Source: Chrysochromulina tobinii
Taxonomy: Eukaryota; Haptophyta; Prymnesiales; Chrysochromulinaceae
NCBI GenBank assembly: GCA_001275005.1
Contig: JWZX01000594.1
Span: 1-16,648, forward strand
Length of the DNA stretch: 16,648 bases
Direction: 5' to 3'
Part shown: positions 9,247 to 16,318 of the stretch, piece by piece
How the letters are laid out: every line of letters begins with the position of its first letter
Numbering within the stretch: position 1 is the first letter of the stretch
Notes under the pieces: model-generated
What the model was told of the DNA's origin: nothing
Seen by the model: only the letters and a program-made list of their open reading frames with translations
Database searches by the model: none
Position numbers and translations under genes: made by a program

Positions 9247-9744
9247 ATGTGGGCTCTTTTGATCGCCAGCGCAGCGTGCACCCCGCCCGATTGCGACCGC
9301 CCCGATTATGGTTCCTGCGGCGTTGCGTGCTGCAAGCTCTTGGTCCACTTTCCGAACCTTTCGTCGGTCGCACTCATGCAGAAGCTGAACACCTCCCTCG
9401 CCATGGGAGGTCCGGACGCACACTTCACACTAAAGCCGACGGCCGAGTCGCCCTACGGTTTCGGCGATCTGCGCCCATACCATCCCGATGCCGCCTCTTT
9501 CATTGGTCAGGCGTGGCACCTCACGGAAAAGGCGACGTACAATGACACGCTCAACTTCCTCATCCTGAAAGACTCCCCAAATGCAACGATGCGCGCGTTC
9601 TCGATCAGTCAAATCGGAGGCGCGTACGGCGACGACGGCCAAAATTACAAGAATATTGCGGTGCTTCTCAAGAGCCTCAACGAATCGTACACGGAGCTGG
9701 AGCACCAGGGCTGCGATCCGGCGCCCAAAGCCCACCAGATGTGA
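9247..9744 (+). CDS. Small secreted Cys-rich protein of unknown function
   Basis: ATG at 9247 gives 165 residues. This start was preferred over an in-frame upstream ATG (9109) because it puts a short hydrophobic segment (residues 1-10, WALLIASAA) at the N-terminus, as in a signal peptide, and avoids most of the CAND1 5' UTR. Six Cys are seen (11, 16, 24, 28, 29, 156), five clustered in PDYGSCGVACCK. There are five N-glycosylation sequons (N37, N48, N99, N112, N145). Conserved-looking blocks are GDLRPYHPD (about 73-81) and RAFSISQIGGAYGDDGQNYKN (split here as residues 116-125 and 126-136). I recall similar PDYGSCG-containing proteins of unknown function in algae, but cannot check this. The likely location is outside the cell or in the secretory path. 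No catalytic motif is recognised. Confidence 0.75.
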   Translation: MWALLIASAACTPPDCDRPDYGSCGVACCKLLVHFPNLSSVALMQKLNTSLAMGGPDAHFTLKPTAESPYGFGDLRPYHPDAASFIGQAWHLTEKATYNDTLNFLILKDSPNATMRAFSISQIGGAYGDDGQNYKNIAVLLKSLNESYTELEHQGCDPAPKAHQM

Positions 9745-10097
9745 TCTTCTTACAGTAACTCATACTCTAAGGTACCGAGCAGAATGATCAGCAGTTCACG
9801 GCGCATTCACGTTCAGCTTTCGTAATTTTATACAATTTTATACCACTCTCACCGACCCAAGCGATGCGGTCGTGATGTGCGCTGCACGCGCAGCGCGCGT
9901 GGCGATCGCTGATCGCGCACGCACACTGTGGCACACTCGCACGGGCGGTGGCACATAGCTTTCGCACAGACGCACACGCGGCCTCCACACCACCACACCG
10001 CGGCACCCTCTCGGCTTCTTTGAGATGCGCGCCTTGCAAGCGCCACAGCCCACACCTAGCACGCCGTCTCTACGCCCTGCTTCGCGCACGCCGCGGT
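9745..10097. other. Convergent 3' flanks, no gene
   Basis: This 353-bp stretch lies between the stop of the secreted-protein gene and the stop of the acyltransferase gene. It includes the most AT-rich patch seen nearby (about 9820-9845, with ATTTTATA occurring twice), a plausible place for 3'-end formation. A small hairpin GCGATC-GCT-GATCGC lies at about 9902-9916. Short open frames here have no domain. Confidence 0.5.
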
Positions 10098-11195
10098 CTA
10101 AAGCAACATGGGCTCTTCCCCCCTCGCGCCCGCCGCCTTCTGCTTTTCCTTCTCGAGCCTCTTCTCGTTCTCCCTCCTGGCCTTCTCTGCAGCGAGCTTC
10201 AACTCGTCGCGAAGGTCTTTGGCGCTCATCTCGTGCAACGCCATGCCGGAGGCACGCGCCATGGACACGCGCGCCGCATCCGCGAGCAGCTTACCATCAG
10301 CCTTTTGGGCCTCGTTGGGTATCAGCGCCGGCAGGAAATCGACCTCGATGACCAAAGACGGGTTTGCGAAGAGTGAGAGTAGATGCTCTGGTAATGTTGA
10401 GAGGAAGGCATGCATGTTGAAGTGCCTGTACTTGTACTGCAGCACGACCGGCTGGACGCTCGAGCCGCCCTCGAAGGCGCCCGGGAAGAAGCCGAGGATC
10501 GTGCGCCCGTTGTGTGTGATGCCCTCGGGGAAGAGAGCGATCGGTGCGTCGTCCACACCTGGCTGAAACGTGCGCTTGTGCTCCAGAATCTTCTCGCGCA
10601 CGGCCGCGGTGGCCGAAGGCGCCTTGGGCGCGTCGGAAGCGGCCGTGGTCGCGCGGGTGGCTTTCGCTCCCTCCGCGGTGCCGATGGTGCTCGCGCTCGG
10701 TACTGGCACCTCAAGCGCACACGCAACCCGGAGCAGTGTCTTGACGACGGGAATCTTCGTGTACGCCTCCATGATGATAGGCCGTGGGAAGCCGAGCACC
10801 ATCCACAGGTAGGCATCGGTCATGCCCACATGCGGCGCACACACGATCACGGGGCACGTCGGATCCCACTCGCCACGCACAGTCAGGTTGCCCCACCAGC
10901 AGCCAAAGGTGGCGAGGCACCCGCGTCCGATGATGCCGACGGCCGCCTTTGAGAAGCTCCGCCGCCAGCCGCTGACCGGCTGGCCTTTAGGCAAGCCCAA
11001 CAGGGCCAAGTTGCACGGCACGAGCAGCGCGAGCATCAGCAGGAAAAAGGAGACCGCCCGTAGCATCCAGAGCACGACGAGGAGCGGCGATAAGAGTGGC
11101 ACAAAGATGTAGAAGCAGATGCGCTGGCAGAGCGTTAGGCGTTCCTCAGCTTTGGCATACGGGTGCGGTTCACGCGTCGTGCGCACAGTGGACAT
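10098..11195 (-). CDS. LPCAT/PlsC-family lysophospholipid acyltransferase
   Basis: From ATG 11195 the product is 365 residues; an in-frame ATG at 11246 would add 17, and I cannot decide between them. Residues 26-66 are strongly hydrophobic, enough for a membrane hairpin or two segments. The acyltransferase block I is APHVGMTDA (H122-x4-D127, the catalytic pair). EAYTKIPVVKTLL (about 143-155) fits block II. FPEGITHNG (222-230) is block III, and GAFEGGSSVQPVVLQY (239-254) is block IV, close to the LPCAT1/2 form. A low-complexity Ala/Thr insert (about 168-198) separates blocks II and III. The C-terminus (about 327-356) is a charged Lys/Glu/Arg helix, probably coiled coil; the EF-hands found in animal LPCAT1/2 are absent. 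The family re-acylates lysophospholipids at the ER or lipid droplets. The substrate cannot be told from sequence. Confidence 0.9.
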   Translation of the reverse strand: MSTVRTTREPHPYAKAEERLTLCQRICFYIFVPLLSPLLVVLWMLRAVSFFLLMLALLVPCNLALLGLPKGQPVSGWRRSFSKAAVGIIGRGCLATFGCWWGNLTVRGEWDPTCPVIVCAPHVGMTDAYLWMVLGFPRPIIMEAYTKIPVVKTLLRVACALEVPVPSASTIGTAEGAKATRATTAASDAPKAPSATAAVREKILEHKRTFQPGVDDAPIALFPEGITHNGRTILGFFPGAFEGGSSVQPVVLQYKYRHFNMHAFLSTLPEHLLSLFANPSLVIEVDFLPALIPNEAQKADGKLLADAARVSMARASGMALHEMSAKDLRDELKLAAEKARRENEKRLEKEKQKAAGARGEEPMLL

Positions 11196-11395
11196 CAGCA
11201 GCGTGTCGTCGCGCGGCGGCGCGCATGTGAAGAGGACTCCCCGCATTCGGGGACAGCGGGTGAGAGTTATCGGCCGCCTGCCTCCACGTTCCACCGAACT
11301 TGGCCGAAAATGGCGCCTGAAAAGTCGGGGCGAATCTTTTGCCGAGATCGACGAGACATCAGCTACCTAACAGTAGCTTTTGGACACAATTGTAT

Positions 11396-12943
11396 TCAAA
11401 GCCTCGACGGCACAGAAAATATGGGTAGAGGAGGGGCACTTGCGCGCATGGCAGAGAGTGTGGAAACGCTCCGCCCCGGCGCAGCGGCCCCGACAGTGTC
11501 CGAGTCCATGCCCGCCACAGCAGCGCTCGTTCTCAGTCTGGCGGATGACGCTCCGTGAGGAGGGTCCTCATCAGTAGAGTGCTCCTGCTTCGCAAAGGCG
11601 TGCGCCGCCTCCGCCGCGCGAGTTTCGAGGTGATGCAGGAAATGGACGAGCAGACGATCTGTCCACGTGTGCTCCAGAGGCGAGAGGCCAGCCGTGTAGC
11701 CCATGTGCCCACCATGGCGCGTGACCGCTGTGAAGAGGAACGGGTTGGCCGCCATCACGTCGAGCGGCATCGCCGACACGGGGCAGATCGGATCGTCCTC
11801 GGAGTGAACGATGAGCGTCGGGCGCCGAATCGCTCCCAGCCATGGCCTCGCCGACGAGACTTCCCAATACTCTTCCTTGCCCGCGAGCCCCCACGTTGGG
11901 CCGTACACGCAGTCGTCGAGGCCCTGGTGCTTGCCGAGCGCGGGCAGCACGTCGTGCCAAAAGGAGCACGCGCGCGGGCCTTGCGCGAGCGCGTCCCGGT
12001 GGCGGAAGAGGTACGCGAGGAGCGGACCCATGATGATCGGCAGGTACATACTGTTGATCAGCTTGCTGCCCATGTGCTCGTAGTTTTTGGCCAGGTCGAC
12101 GAGCGGCGAGACCGCCATCGCGCCCGCGAGCTCGCATGCCTCGCCCGCCTCGCCCATGTGCCGCAGCAGCATGCCGCCGCCCATGGACCAGCCGACGCCA
12201 ATGATCGGGGAGCTCGGCAGCCTGGCGCGCAGATGCGTGAGGATGCTGCCCACGTCGCCGAAAGCCGCGGCGCTGTACGGCTTGGGCGTCCCCGTGACGC
12301 TGCGCAGCTCCTGCCCGCCCAGGCCGCGCCAGTCCACCGCCGCCACATGCCCGAGTCCCTGGCGGTGCAGCAGATCGCTCAGGTGCATAATGTAACCCAT
12401 GTCGCTCGGGTTGTTGATCCCGGGGAAGCAGATGATGACTCGCTGCCCATCGAGCGGCTCCGACGACCAGCTGAGAGCAACTGTGCCGCCGTCGGGCAGC
12501 GTCACTACCTCCTGCCGAACGCGCGACGCGCGCTTTGGCAGCTTGACGTACCCAAAGAAGCCAGCGGTGTGTGCATTCCACGCCAGTATGTTTGGGACGT
12601 ACGTGCGCAGCAGCATTGGAATGTCGCGTAGGAGGGCCTCATTCTCGGGCGTGGGCGAGTAATGCAGCGTCGGCGGGCGCATGCGTTTGATCCATGCTGC
12701 AAAGAGAGCTGCGGTGGCCAGCGCGCCGATAGTTCCAGAGGCAAACGCCGTTGCCAGCAAAGCAAGGAGGGAGTCCGGCTCGGCGTTCGGATTGCCGGTG
12801 AAGAATAGGCTCGACTGACGTCGAAAGAAGGCAGGGCGCTCAGTTCCAGCTGGCTGCACACGCGGCGCGGCCGGGCCGCCGCGCCGCCGGGCTTCGGCAG
12901 CTTCTTCGCAAGCGCGGAGGCCGGGCGTGAGGGGTGCAGGCAT
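11396..12943 (-). CDS. ABHD1/3 (YheT-type) alpha/beta hydrolase, membrane-anchored
   Basis: ATG at 12943 gives 515 residues; the frame extends upstream to 13006 but only with a TTG there. A hydrophobic segment at residues 58-84 should anchor the protein. The fold then follows the family: a beta-strand plus oxyanion region CFPGINNPSD (about 172-181), DWRGLGG (204-210), nucleophile elbow GWSMGG with Ser253, acid HSEDDP (Asp383 or Asp384) and the base in GGHMGY (His413). All catalytic residues are present. Residues after about 455 are low-complexity Ser/Ala/Pro. Relatives cleave or form esters of medium-chain lipids and phospholipids; the substrate here is unknown. The gene lies 200 bp upstream of the acyltransferase start in the same direction, which suggests but does not show a shared lipid role. 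Confidence 0.9.
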   Translation of the reverse strand: MPAPLTPGLRACEEAAEARRRGGPAAPRVQPAGTERPAFFRRQSSLFFTGNPNAEPDSLLALLATAFASGTIGALATAALFAAWIKRMRPPTLHYSPTPENEALLRDIPMLLRTYVPNILAWNAHTAGFFGYVKLPKRASRVRQEVVTLPDGGTVALSWSSEPLDGQRVIICFPGINNPSDMGYIMHLSDLLHRQGLGHVAAVDWRGLGGQELRSVTGTPKPYSAAAFGDVGSILTHLRARLPSSPIIGVGWSMGGGMLLRHMGEAGEACELAGAMAVSPLVDLAKNYEHMGSKLINSMYLPIIMGPLLAYLFRHRDALAQGPRACSFWHDVLPALGKHQGLDDCVYGPTWGLAGKEEYWEVSSARPWLGAIRRPTLIVHSEDDPICPVSAMPLDVMAANPFLFTAVTRHGGHMGYTAGLSPLEHTWTDRLLVHFLHHLETRAAEAAHAFAKQEHSTDEDPPHGASSARLRTSAAVAGMDSDTVGAAAPGRSVSTLSAMRASAPPLPIFSVPSRL

Positions 12944-13003
12944 ATGCGCGTTTGCGCTCGTGTTACACTCGAGAGAGAAGGACCCACCGCGAGTGTACGA
13001 AGA

Positions 13004-13036
13004 CAAGTCAAGTCAAGTCAAGTTCAAGTTCAAGTT
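13004..13036. repeat. CAAGT / TTCAAG microsatellite between divergent genes
   Basis: On the plus strand a CAAGT unit is repeated about four times and then passes into a six-base TTCAAG form repeated twice. It lies in the 204 bp between the ABHD start (12943) and the RING-UBA start (13148), so probably in a promoter or 5' UTR. Confidence 0.8.
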
Positions 13037-13132
13037 GGATTGTCCCGTTTTACATACAGATGCTTACCGTTCCATAAGAGAGCAGAAAAGGCGAGCGTGC
13101 TGCACGAGCGTGCCACGGTCGGAAGCTTGCCT

Positions 13133-13204
13133 TCTCGCTCGGGATCGATGGGTTCTGCTCGCTCGGGATTGATGGGTTCAGCTCGCTCGGGATCGATGGG
13201 TTCA
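13133..13204 (+). repeat. 24-bp tandem repeat at the start of the RING-UBA gene, about 3 copies
   Basis: The unit includes GCTCGCTCGGGATCGATGGG and is repeated three times with one or two changes. In frame it encodes an eight-residue unit (SGSMGSAR) so that each copy carries an ATG (13148, 13172, 13196). The exact start of the gene is therefore ambiguous among three equivalent sites. Confidence 0.88.
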
Positions 13205-14899
13205 GCAAGCACCACAAGTGCCCAGACCTGCTTGACCTGCTCTCGGCCGGAGTGCGTGGTCTGCTCGGAGAGCGAGGACAGCGTTGTGCTCATTCAATGC
13301 GACGAGGGCCACCCGATCTGCCAAGTGTGCCTCGACAAGTACATTCTCTCGAACGTGAAGAAGCTTCGGGAGACAGACTACCTGCCGGCGAAGGCAGAAA
13401 CGGCGCAGATCAGTGAAGACGGTGCCACACTCGCCTTCCTCCGCGGCGCCTGCTCTTGCCCGCTCCGCGGCCACGGCTGTGGCGCGGCGCCATTTGGCGA
13501 CCGCTTGATCGCGTTGAACGTGAGCGATCTTACCTTTGCCGAGTACTCCGAGGGGAAGGCGCTGCTCCCCATCGCGCGCAAGGTGGATCAGGTCGTCCAG
13601 GAGGGTTCCGAGCTCGCGCTGCTCATGCCCAACGCTCGCATGTGCGCGCGCTGCCACTACGGGCCCGTTGAGCTCGCCGCGGGGAGCTGCAATGATCTGA
13701 CGATGCACCACGGCGAGGTGCGGGCGCCCGGGAGGGCGCCAGTGAGTAACGCGTGCCCAAACTGTGGCTGGTTCGCGGACACTATCACAGCGTGGCCGAG
13801 GTGGGTGCGGCAGACAACGGTCGAGGAGGCCACCTGGTCGACGGTGCACGCAGCGCAGGATACCCTGGAACTGGCTCGGGGACGGCGCAGGATACCCACT
13901 CTCCCTCAGAGGACGCCATGGACTCCGGTGCCATCGCGTCATCGCGCTTCAGCTGAGCCAACTCTCGCCGTCGGCACGCAGGTGACCTATGATCGTTTCA
14001 GGGGTTGCACCGTGGCGCTGCTGCACGCGGACGGGAGCGTCGACATCAACGTCCCGGGTGTCGGCATCCATTCGCGTGTCGCACGTAGCGCAATCCAAGC
14101 AATGTCGGCGGAGGAGGTCGACGAGTTTGGGCTCTTATCGGCTCGAGATTCTCTGTTCGAAATGATGGGCGGCGTTCTGGATCAGGACATCCCGGAGCAT
14201 CTGCGGCGGCGTCGAGAGATGCGCGAGAGGCTTCTTCAGAGGCGTATGGATCGGGGTACACCCAGCTATGACCAACTCCAACCCCCACTGCCGCTCGCTC
14301 TGCGGGGTACACCCAGCTATGACCAACTCCAACCCCCACTGCCGCTCGCTCTGCCTGCTATTCCCCCAGCAACCCCAGCAAGTGCGCGGCTGGAGGCCGA
14401 TCTTGCGCGGGCGCGTGCCGAGCGACAGGCTTTCGAGAGAAGAGTTGGTCCTATGGGTCGGGGGCAGCAAGGGCAGCGCATCGGTGGTCGCGAGGCTGCC
14501 GGAGCTCGACCATTCGCTCGGGCCAGTCTCGCTGCGCTGGCGCAGGCTCTGGCGCAGTCGGCAACCGCCTTCACTCGCAGCCGCCTGCTCCTCCGTGCTC
14601 GGCCGGTGGCATCTATTCCAAGGAGCTCGGCAGTGTCGTCGAGGCAGTTGGACGCCGCCGTCGCCGCTGCGAGACCGGAGGGACGGAGACCGGCGTTGAC
14701 CCCCACCCAGACAGCAGATCGCGCGCGATCGCTCGCCCTCCTCGCCCGGCTTACCGGCTTCGAGGTGGGGTCGCAGGCATGCGCGTTCTATCTGGATGAG
14801 GCGGGTGGCGACGTGGAGGCCGCCGTGCGCGCAGCCGTTCAAGGCGCCACTCTGCCTTCACCAAGCTGGTCGTCGCGCGACCCGCAGCTGCAGGCTTGA
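13148..14899 (+). CDS. Zinc-binding RING-like protein with SH3/Tudor-like segment and UBA-like C-terminus
   Basis: From ATG 13148 the product is 583 residues; the frame stays open upstream to an ATG at 12944. Region 1 resembles a RING/RBR first finger: C36-x2-C39, C51-x3-H55-x2-C58-x2-C61, then C102, C104 and C111 after a long insert. Region 2 (166-206) has C166-x2-C169, C181, H187/H188 and C203-x2-C206, followed by WPRW. Residues 274-316 (VGTQVTYDRFRGCTV) look like a short Tudor/SH3-like barrel. A duplicated 17-residue Pro/Leu segment lies at 369-402, then charged helix. Residues 525-565 (LTGFEVGSQACAFYLDEAGG) match UBA-like folds of UBX/p47 proteins. The likely role is an E3-like ubiquitin ligase or adaptor; the ligase call is inference because zinc spacing is atypical. 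Confidence 0.72.
   Translation: MGSARSGLMGSARSGSMGSASTTSAQTCLTCSRPECVVCSESEDSVVLIQCDEGHPICQVCLDKYILSNVKKLRETDYLPAKAETAQISEDGATLAFLRGACSCPLRGHGCGAAPFGDRLIALNVSDLTFAEYSEGKALLPIARKVDQVVQEGSELALLMPNARMCARCHYGPVELAAGSCNDLTMHHGEVRAPGRAPVSNACPNCGWFADTITAWPRWVRQTTVEEATWSTVHAAQDTLELARGRRRIPTLPQRTPWTPVPSRHRASAEPTLAVGTQVTYDRFRGCTVALLHADGSVDINVPGVGIHSRVARSAIQAMSAEEVDEFGLLSARDSLFEMMGGVLDQDIPEHLRRRREMRERLLQRRMDRGTPSYDQLQPPLPLALRGTPSYDQLQPPLPLALPAIPPATPASARLEADLARARAERQAFERRVGPMGRGQQGQRIGGREAAGARPFARASLAALAQALAQSATAFTRSRLLLRARPVASIPRSSAVSSRQLDAAVAAARPEGRRPALTPTQTADRARSLALLARLTGFEVGSQACAFYLDEAGGDVEAAVRAAVQGATLPSPSWSSRDPQLQA
14252..14353 (+). repeat. Perfect 51-bp tandem duplication inside the RING-UBA gene
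   Basis: Two identical 51-bp copies (14252-14302 and 14303-14353) keep the frame and encode RGTPSYDQLQPPLPLAL twice. The lack of any silent difference suggests a recent duplication or active homogenisation. Confidence 0.95.
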
Positions 14900-15586
14900 G
14901 GCGCCCGCTAGCTGCTCTCCTCGCCATGCCCCTCTTTCTGTAGCTTTGCAGGTTAGCCGCGCCTTGCAAGAGCACGGCGACAAGGGAGCTAACCGGCGCC
15001 TTACCGACGCCTGACCGGCGCGCCTGCGAGACAGAGCGCTGTGTCGCTCTCTCACGGAGCTGTATGCGGCACACGGCGCGCATGTGGAAATGTGGAGCGC
15101 TCCACTGCTCTCAGGATGAGCAAGTGTTGTTCGATTTGTAAAAGTGTGTGCGTGTGCGTCGTCGTGCGCTGTCCGTTGTGTTAGGGCCTGGTTAGGGCAT
15201 GATTACTGAGCCGCGCTCAGTTTGGCCCGTCCCGGGCGTTTCGATTCCGTAAGGCTCTGACTGCGAGGTCCGGGGGTGCCGGTGCGGTTGGAGCCATGGC
15301 GCATGGGTTCGGGAGCGGAGCGGTCGGCGTGCGTGCGAGCTGCGACGGGTCATGGCGGAGGCGCCGCTGCCGGCCGGGTCGGTCTTCTTGAGTGTCGAGT
15401 GTTTAACCAATGGCTTTAGAACCTTAAATGTACCTGCATGTCCCGATGCATCTCCACTGTAGCCCGCATGGGGGCGCGTGTGCTTTCACATCTCTAGTCA
15501 CGTCGAAAGTCAAAGTGCCCTAAAATGCAAACGCACCCGAATCCTGTAATGCAGCTTCGAGCGATGGGTCCCTGCGAGTGCACAAC
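14900..15586. other. Gene-free stretch between convergent genes
   Basis: This 687-bp stretch holds the 3' flanks of the RING-UBA gene and of the EF-hand gene. It contains GT-rich DNA (about 15139-15180), scattered CCGGCGC-type short repeats near 14990-15025, and a less GC-rich part from about 15400. The short open frames show no domain and no RNA gene was recognised. Confidence 0.5.
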
Positions 15587-15967
15587 CTACATCAAGGAGC
15601 AGCTGCTGGGCGTCTGCTTGCCTTTGCCCTTCTTGCCGTCCTCATCCTCATTAGCACCGGTCAAAACTTCCTGCAACTTAATCATGCTTTCTCGCCTGTC
15701 CAAAAGTGTCGTTGGCAGCTTCTCGATAGAGTCGCAGAAGTCTTCAAAATTAATGCCGCTGTTCGCATCCTTATCAGCGCTCACCCAAATATTCTTCAAC
15801 TCTTTCAACGACAGCTTCACGCCAAACTTCTGCAAGGCGTCCTTCAGTTCGGTGTAGTCCAATTCGTCGCTACCATCGGTGTCAAGTAGGTCGAAGACCT
15901 CACGCAGACGCTTCCGCTGTGGCTCGGTGAATTTCCTTTGACCGAGTGGACTAGCTTTCGGTGGCAT
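15587..15967 (-). CDS. Two-EF-hand calcium-binding protein with C-terminal CaaX box
   Basis: ATG at 15967 gives 126 residues; the frame continues upstream, but through G/C homopolymers and a GTG, which looks like 5' UTR. The N-terminus (KFTEPQRKRLREVFDLLDTDG) resembles the start of centrin and calmodulin. EF-hand 1 has loop residues 29-40 with D29, D31, S33, E35, D37 and E40, a canonical set. EF-hand 2 has loop 65-76 with D65, D67, N69, G71, N73 and Asp instead of Glu at position 12 (D76), which usually lowers calcium affinity or alters selectivity. The C-terminal lobe of centrin is missing; instead a basic stretch (KKGKGK, 112-117) leads to the end CSLM, a CaaX box of the farnesylated type. 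The product is therefore probably a membrane-attached calcium sensor. It is divergent from the gene at 16198. Confidence 0.85.
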   Translation of the reverse strand: MPPKASPLGQRKFTEPQRKRLREVFDLLDTDGSDELDYTELKDALQKFGVKLSLKELKNIWVSADKDANSGINFEDFCDSIEKLPTTLLDRRESMIKLQEVLTGANEDEDGKKGKGKQTPSSCSLM

Positions 15968-16066
15968 TTGTCCGAACAGGGTGGACTCGAGCCCTGTGAG
16001 CTCGCGGCGCAGCGGCGTTTGTGCTGTTGGCGCGGAAACACGGATTTCCTGCTGGCCACTAAACAC

Positions 16067-16180
16067 GTGGCCTAAGTGCGCCCCCCCCTCCGGGGGGGGG
16101 GAAACGCCCCCCCCTGAGGTTTCCCAACTTTTTGTAACCACCACACGGAAGTGAAGCACCCCACAGGACACTTAGGCCAC
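16067..16180. mobile_element. Inverted-repeat-bounded 114-bp element (MITE- or introner-like candidate)
   Basis: The perfect 12-bp inverted repeat GTGGCCTAAGTG / CACTTAGGCCAC bounds the segment. Read on the plus strand it begins with GT and is followed by AG (16181-16182). Read on the minus strand it also begins with GT and is followed by GTGTTTAG ending at 16059. No clear target-site duplication is seen. The interior holds G/C homopolymers and a non-coding-looking unique half. It lies in the shared upstream region of the EF-hand and myristoylated-protein genes. The repeat is direct observation; its mobile or intronic nature is inference. Confidence 0.45.
16081..16114. repeat. C8 / G10 / C8 homopolymer cluster
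   Basis: A C8 run, then TCC, a G10 run (16092-16101), AAACG and another C8 run. Either C-run can pair with the G-run, giving alternative hairpins, and the tract is a likely site of polymerase slippage or assembly error. Confidence 0.85.
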
Positions 16181-16197
16181 AGGGAAGCGGCGGTGCG

Positions 16198-16318
16198 ATG
16201 GGCGCCTTTTTCTCGCGCGAGGAGGTCGAGGCCGCGGTGGCTCCCACGCCACCGGGCGACAAGATGGTGCCGCCGGAAGCGGGCTACGAGGAGGCCGAGA
16301 CCGTCGCGCAGCTCACCG
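16198..16318 (+). CDS. Probable first exon of an N-myristoylated protein, 3' partial
   Basis: ATG at 16198 opens a strongly G/C3-biased frame beginning MGAFFSREEVEAAV, which fits the N-myristoylation rule (Gly2, Ser6). Forty residues on, ending TVAQLTG, a donor G|GTGCGC occurs (GT at 16319) that matches the CAND1 donors, and codon bias is lost beyond it although the frame runs on to 16407. I therefore take 16198-16318 as exon 1 (phase 1) with the rest in an intron and outside the window. The family is not recognised. It starts 230 bp from the EF-hand gene start on the other strand. Confidence 0.5.

Noticed and set aside
12944-13147. Upstream extension of the RING-UBA protein from ATG 12944
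   Set aside because: It translates the CAAGT microsatellite and shared promoter DNA. It cannot be excluded but is less likely than the 13148 start.
15181-15200. Two TTAGGG hexamers, telomere-like
   Set aside because: Only two, not tandem, within GT-rich DNA.
15225-15270. tRNA T-loop-like sequence (TTTCGATTCC)
   Set aside because: No matching stems, anticodon arm or acceptor stem could be found around it.
15968-16171. N-terminal extension of the EF-hand protein
   Set aside because: It begins at GTG, crosses G/C homopolymers and lies within the inverted-repeat element; the centrin-like start is at 15967.
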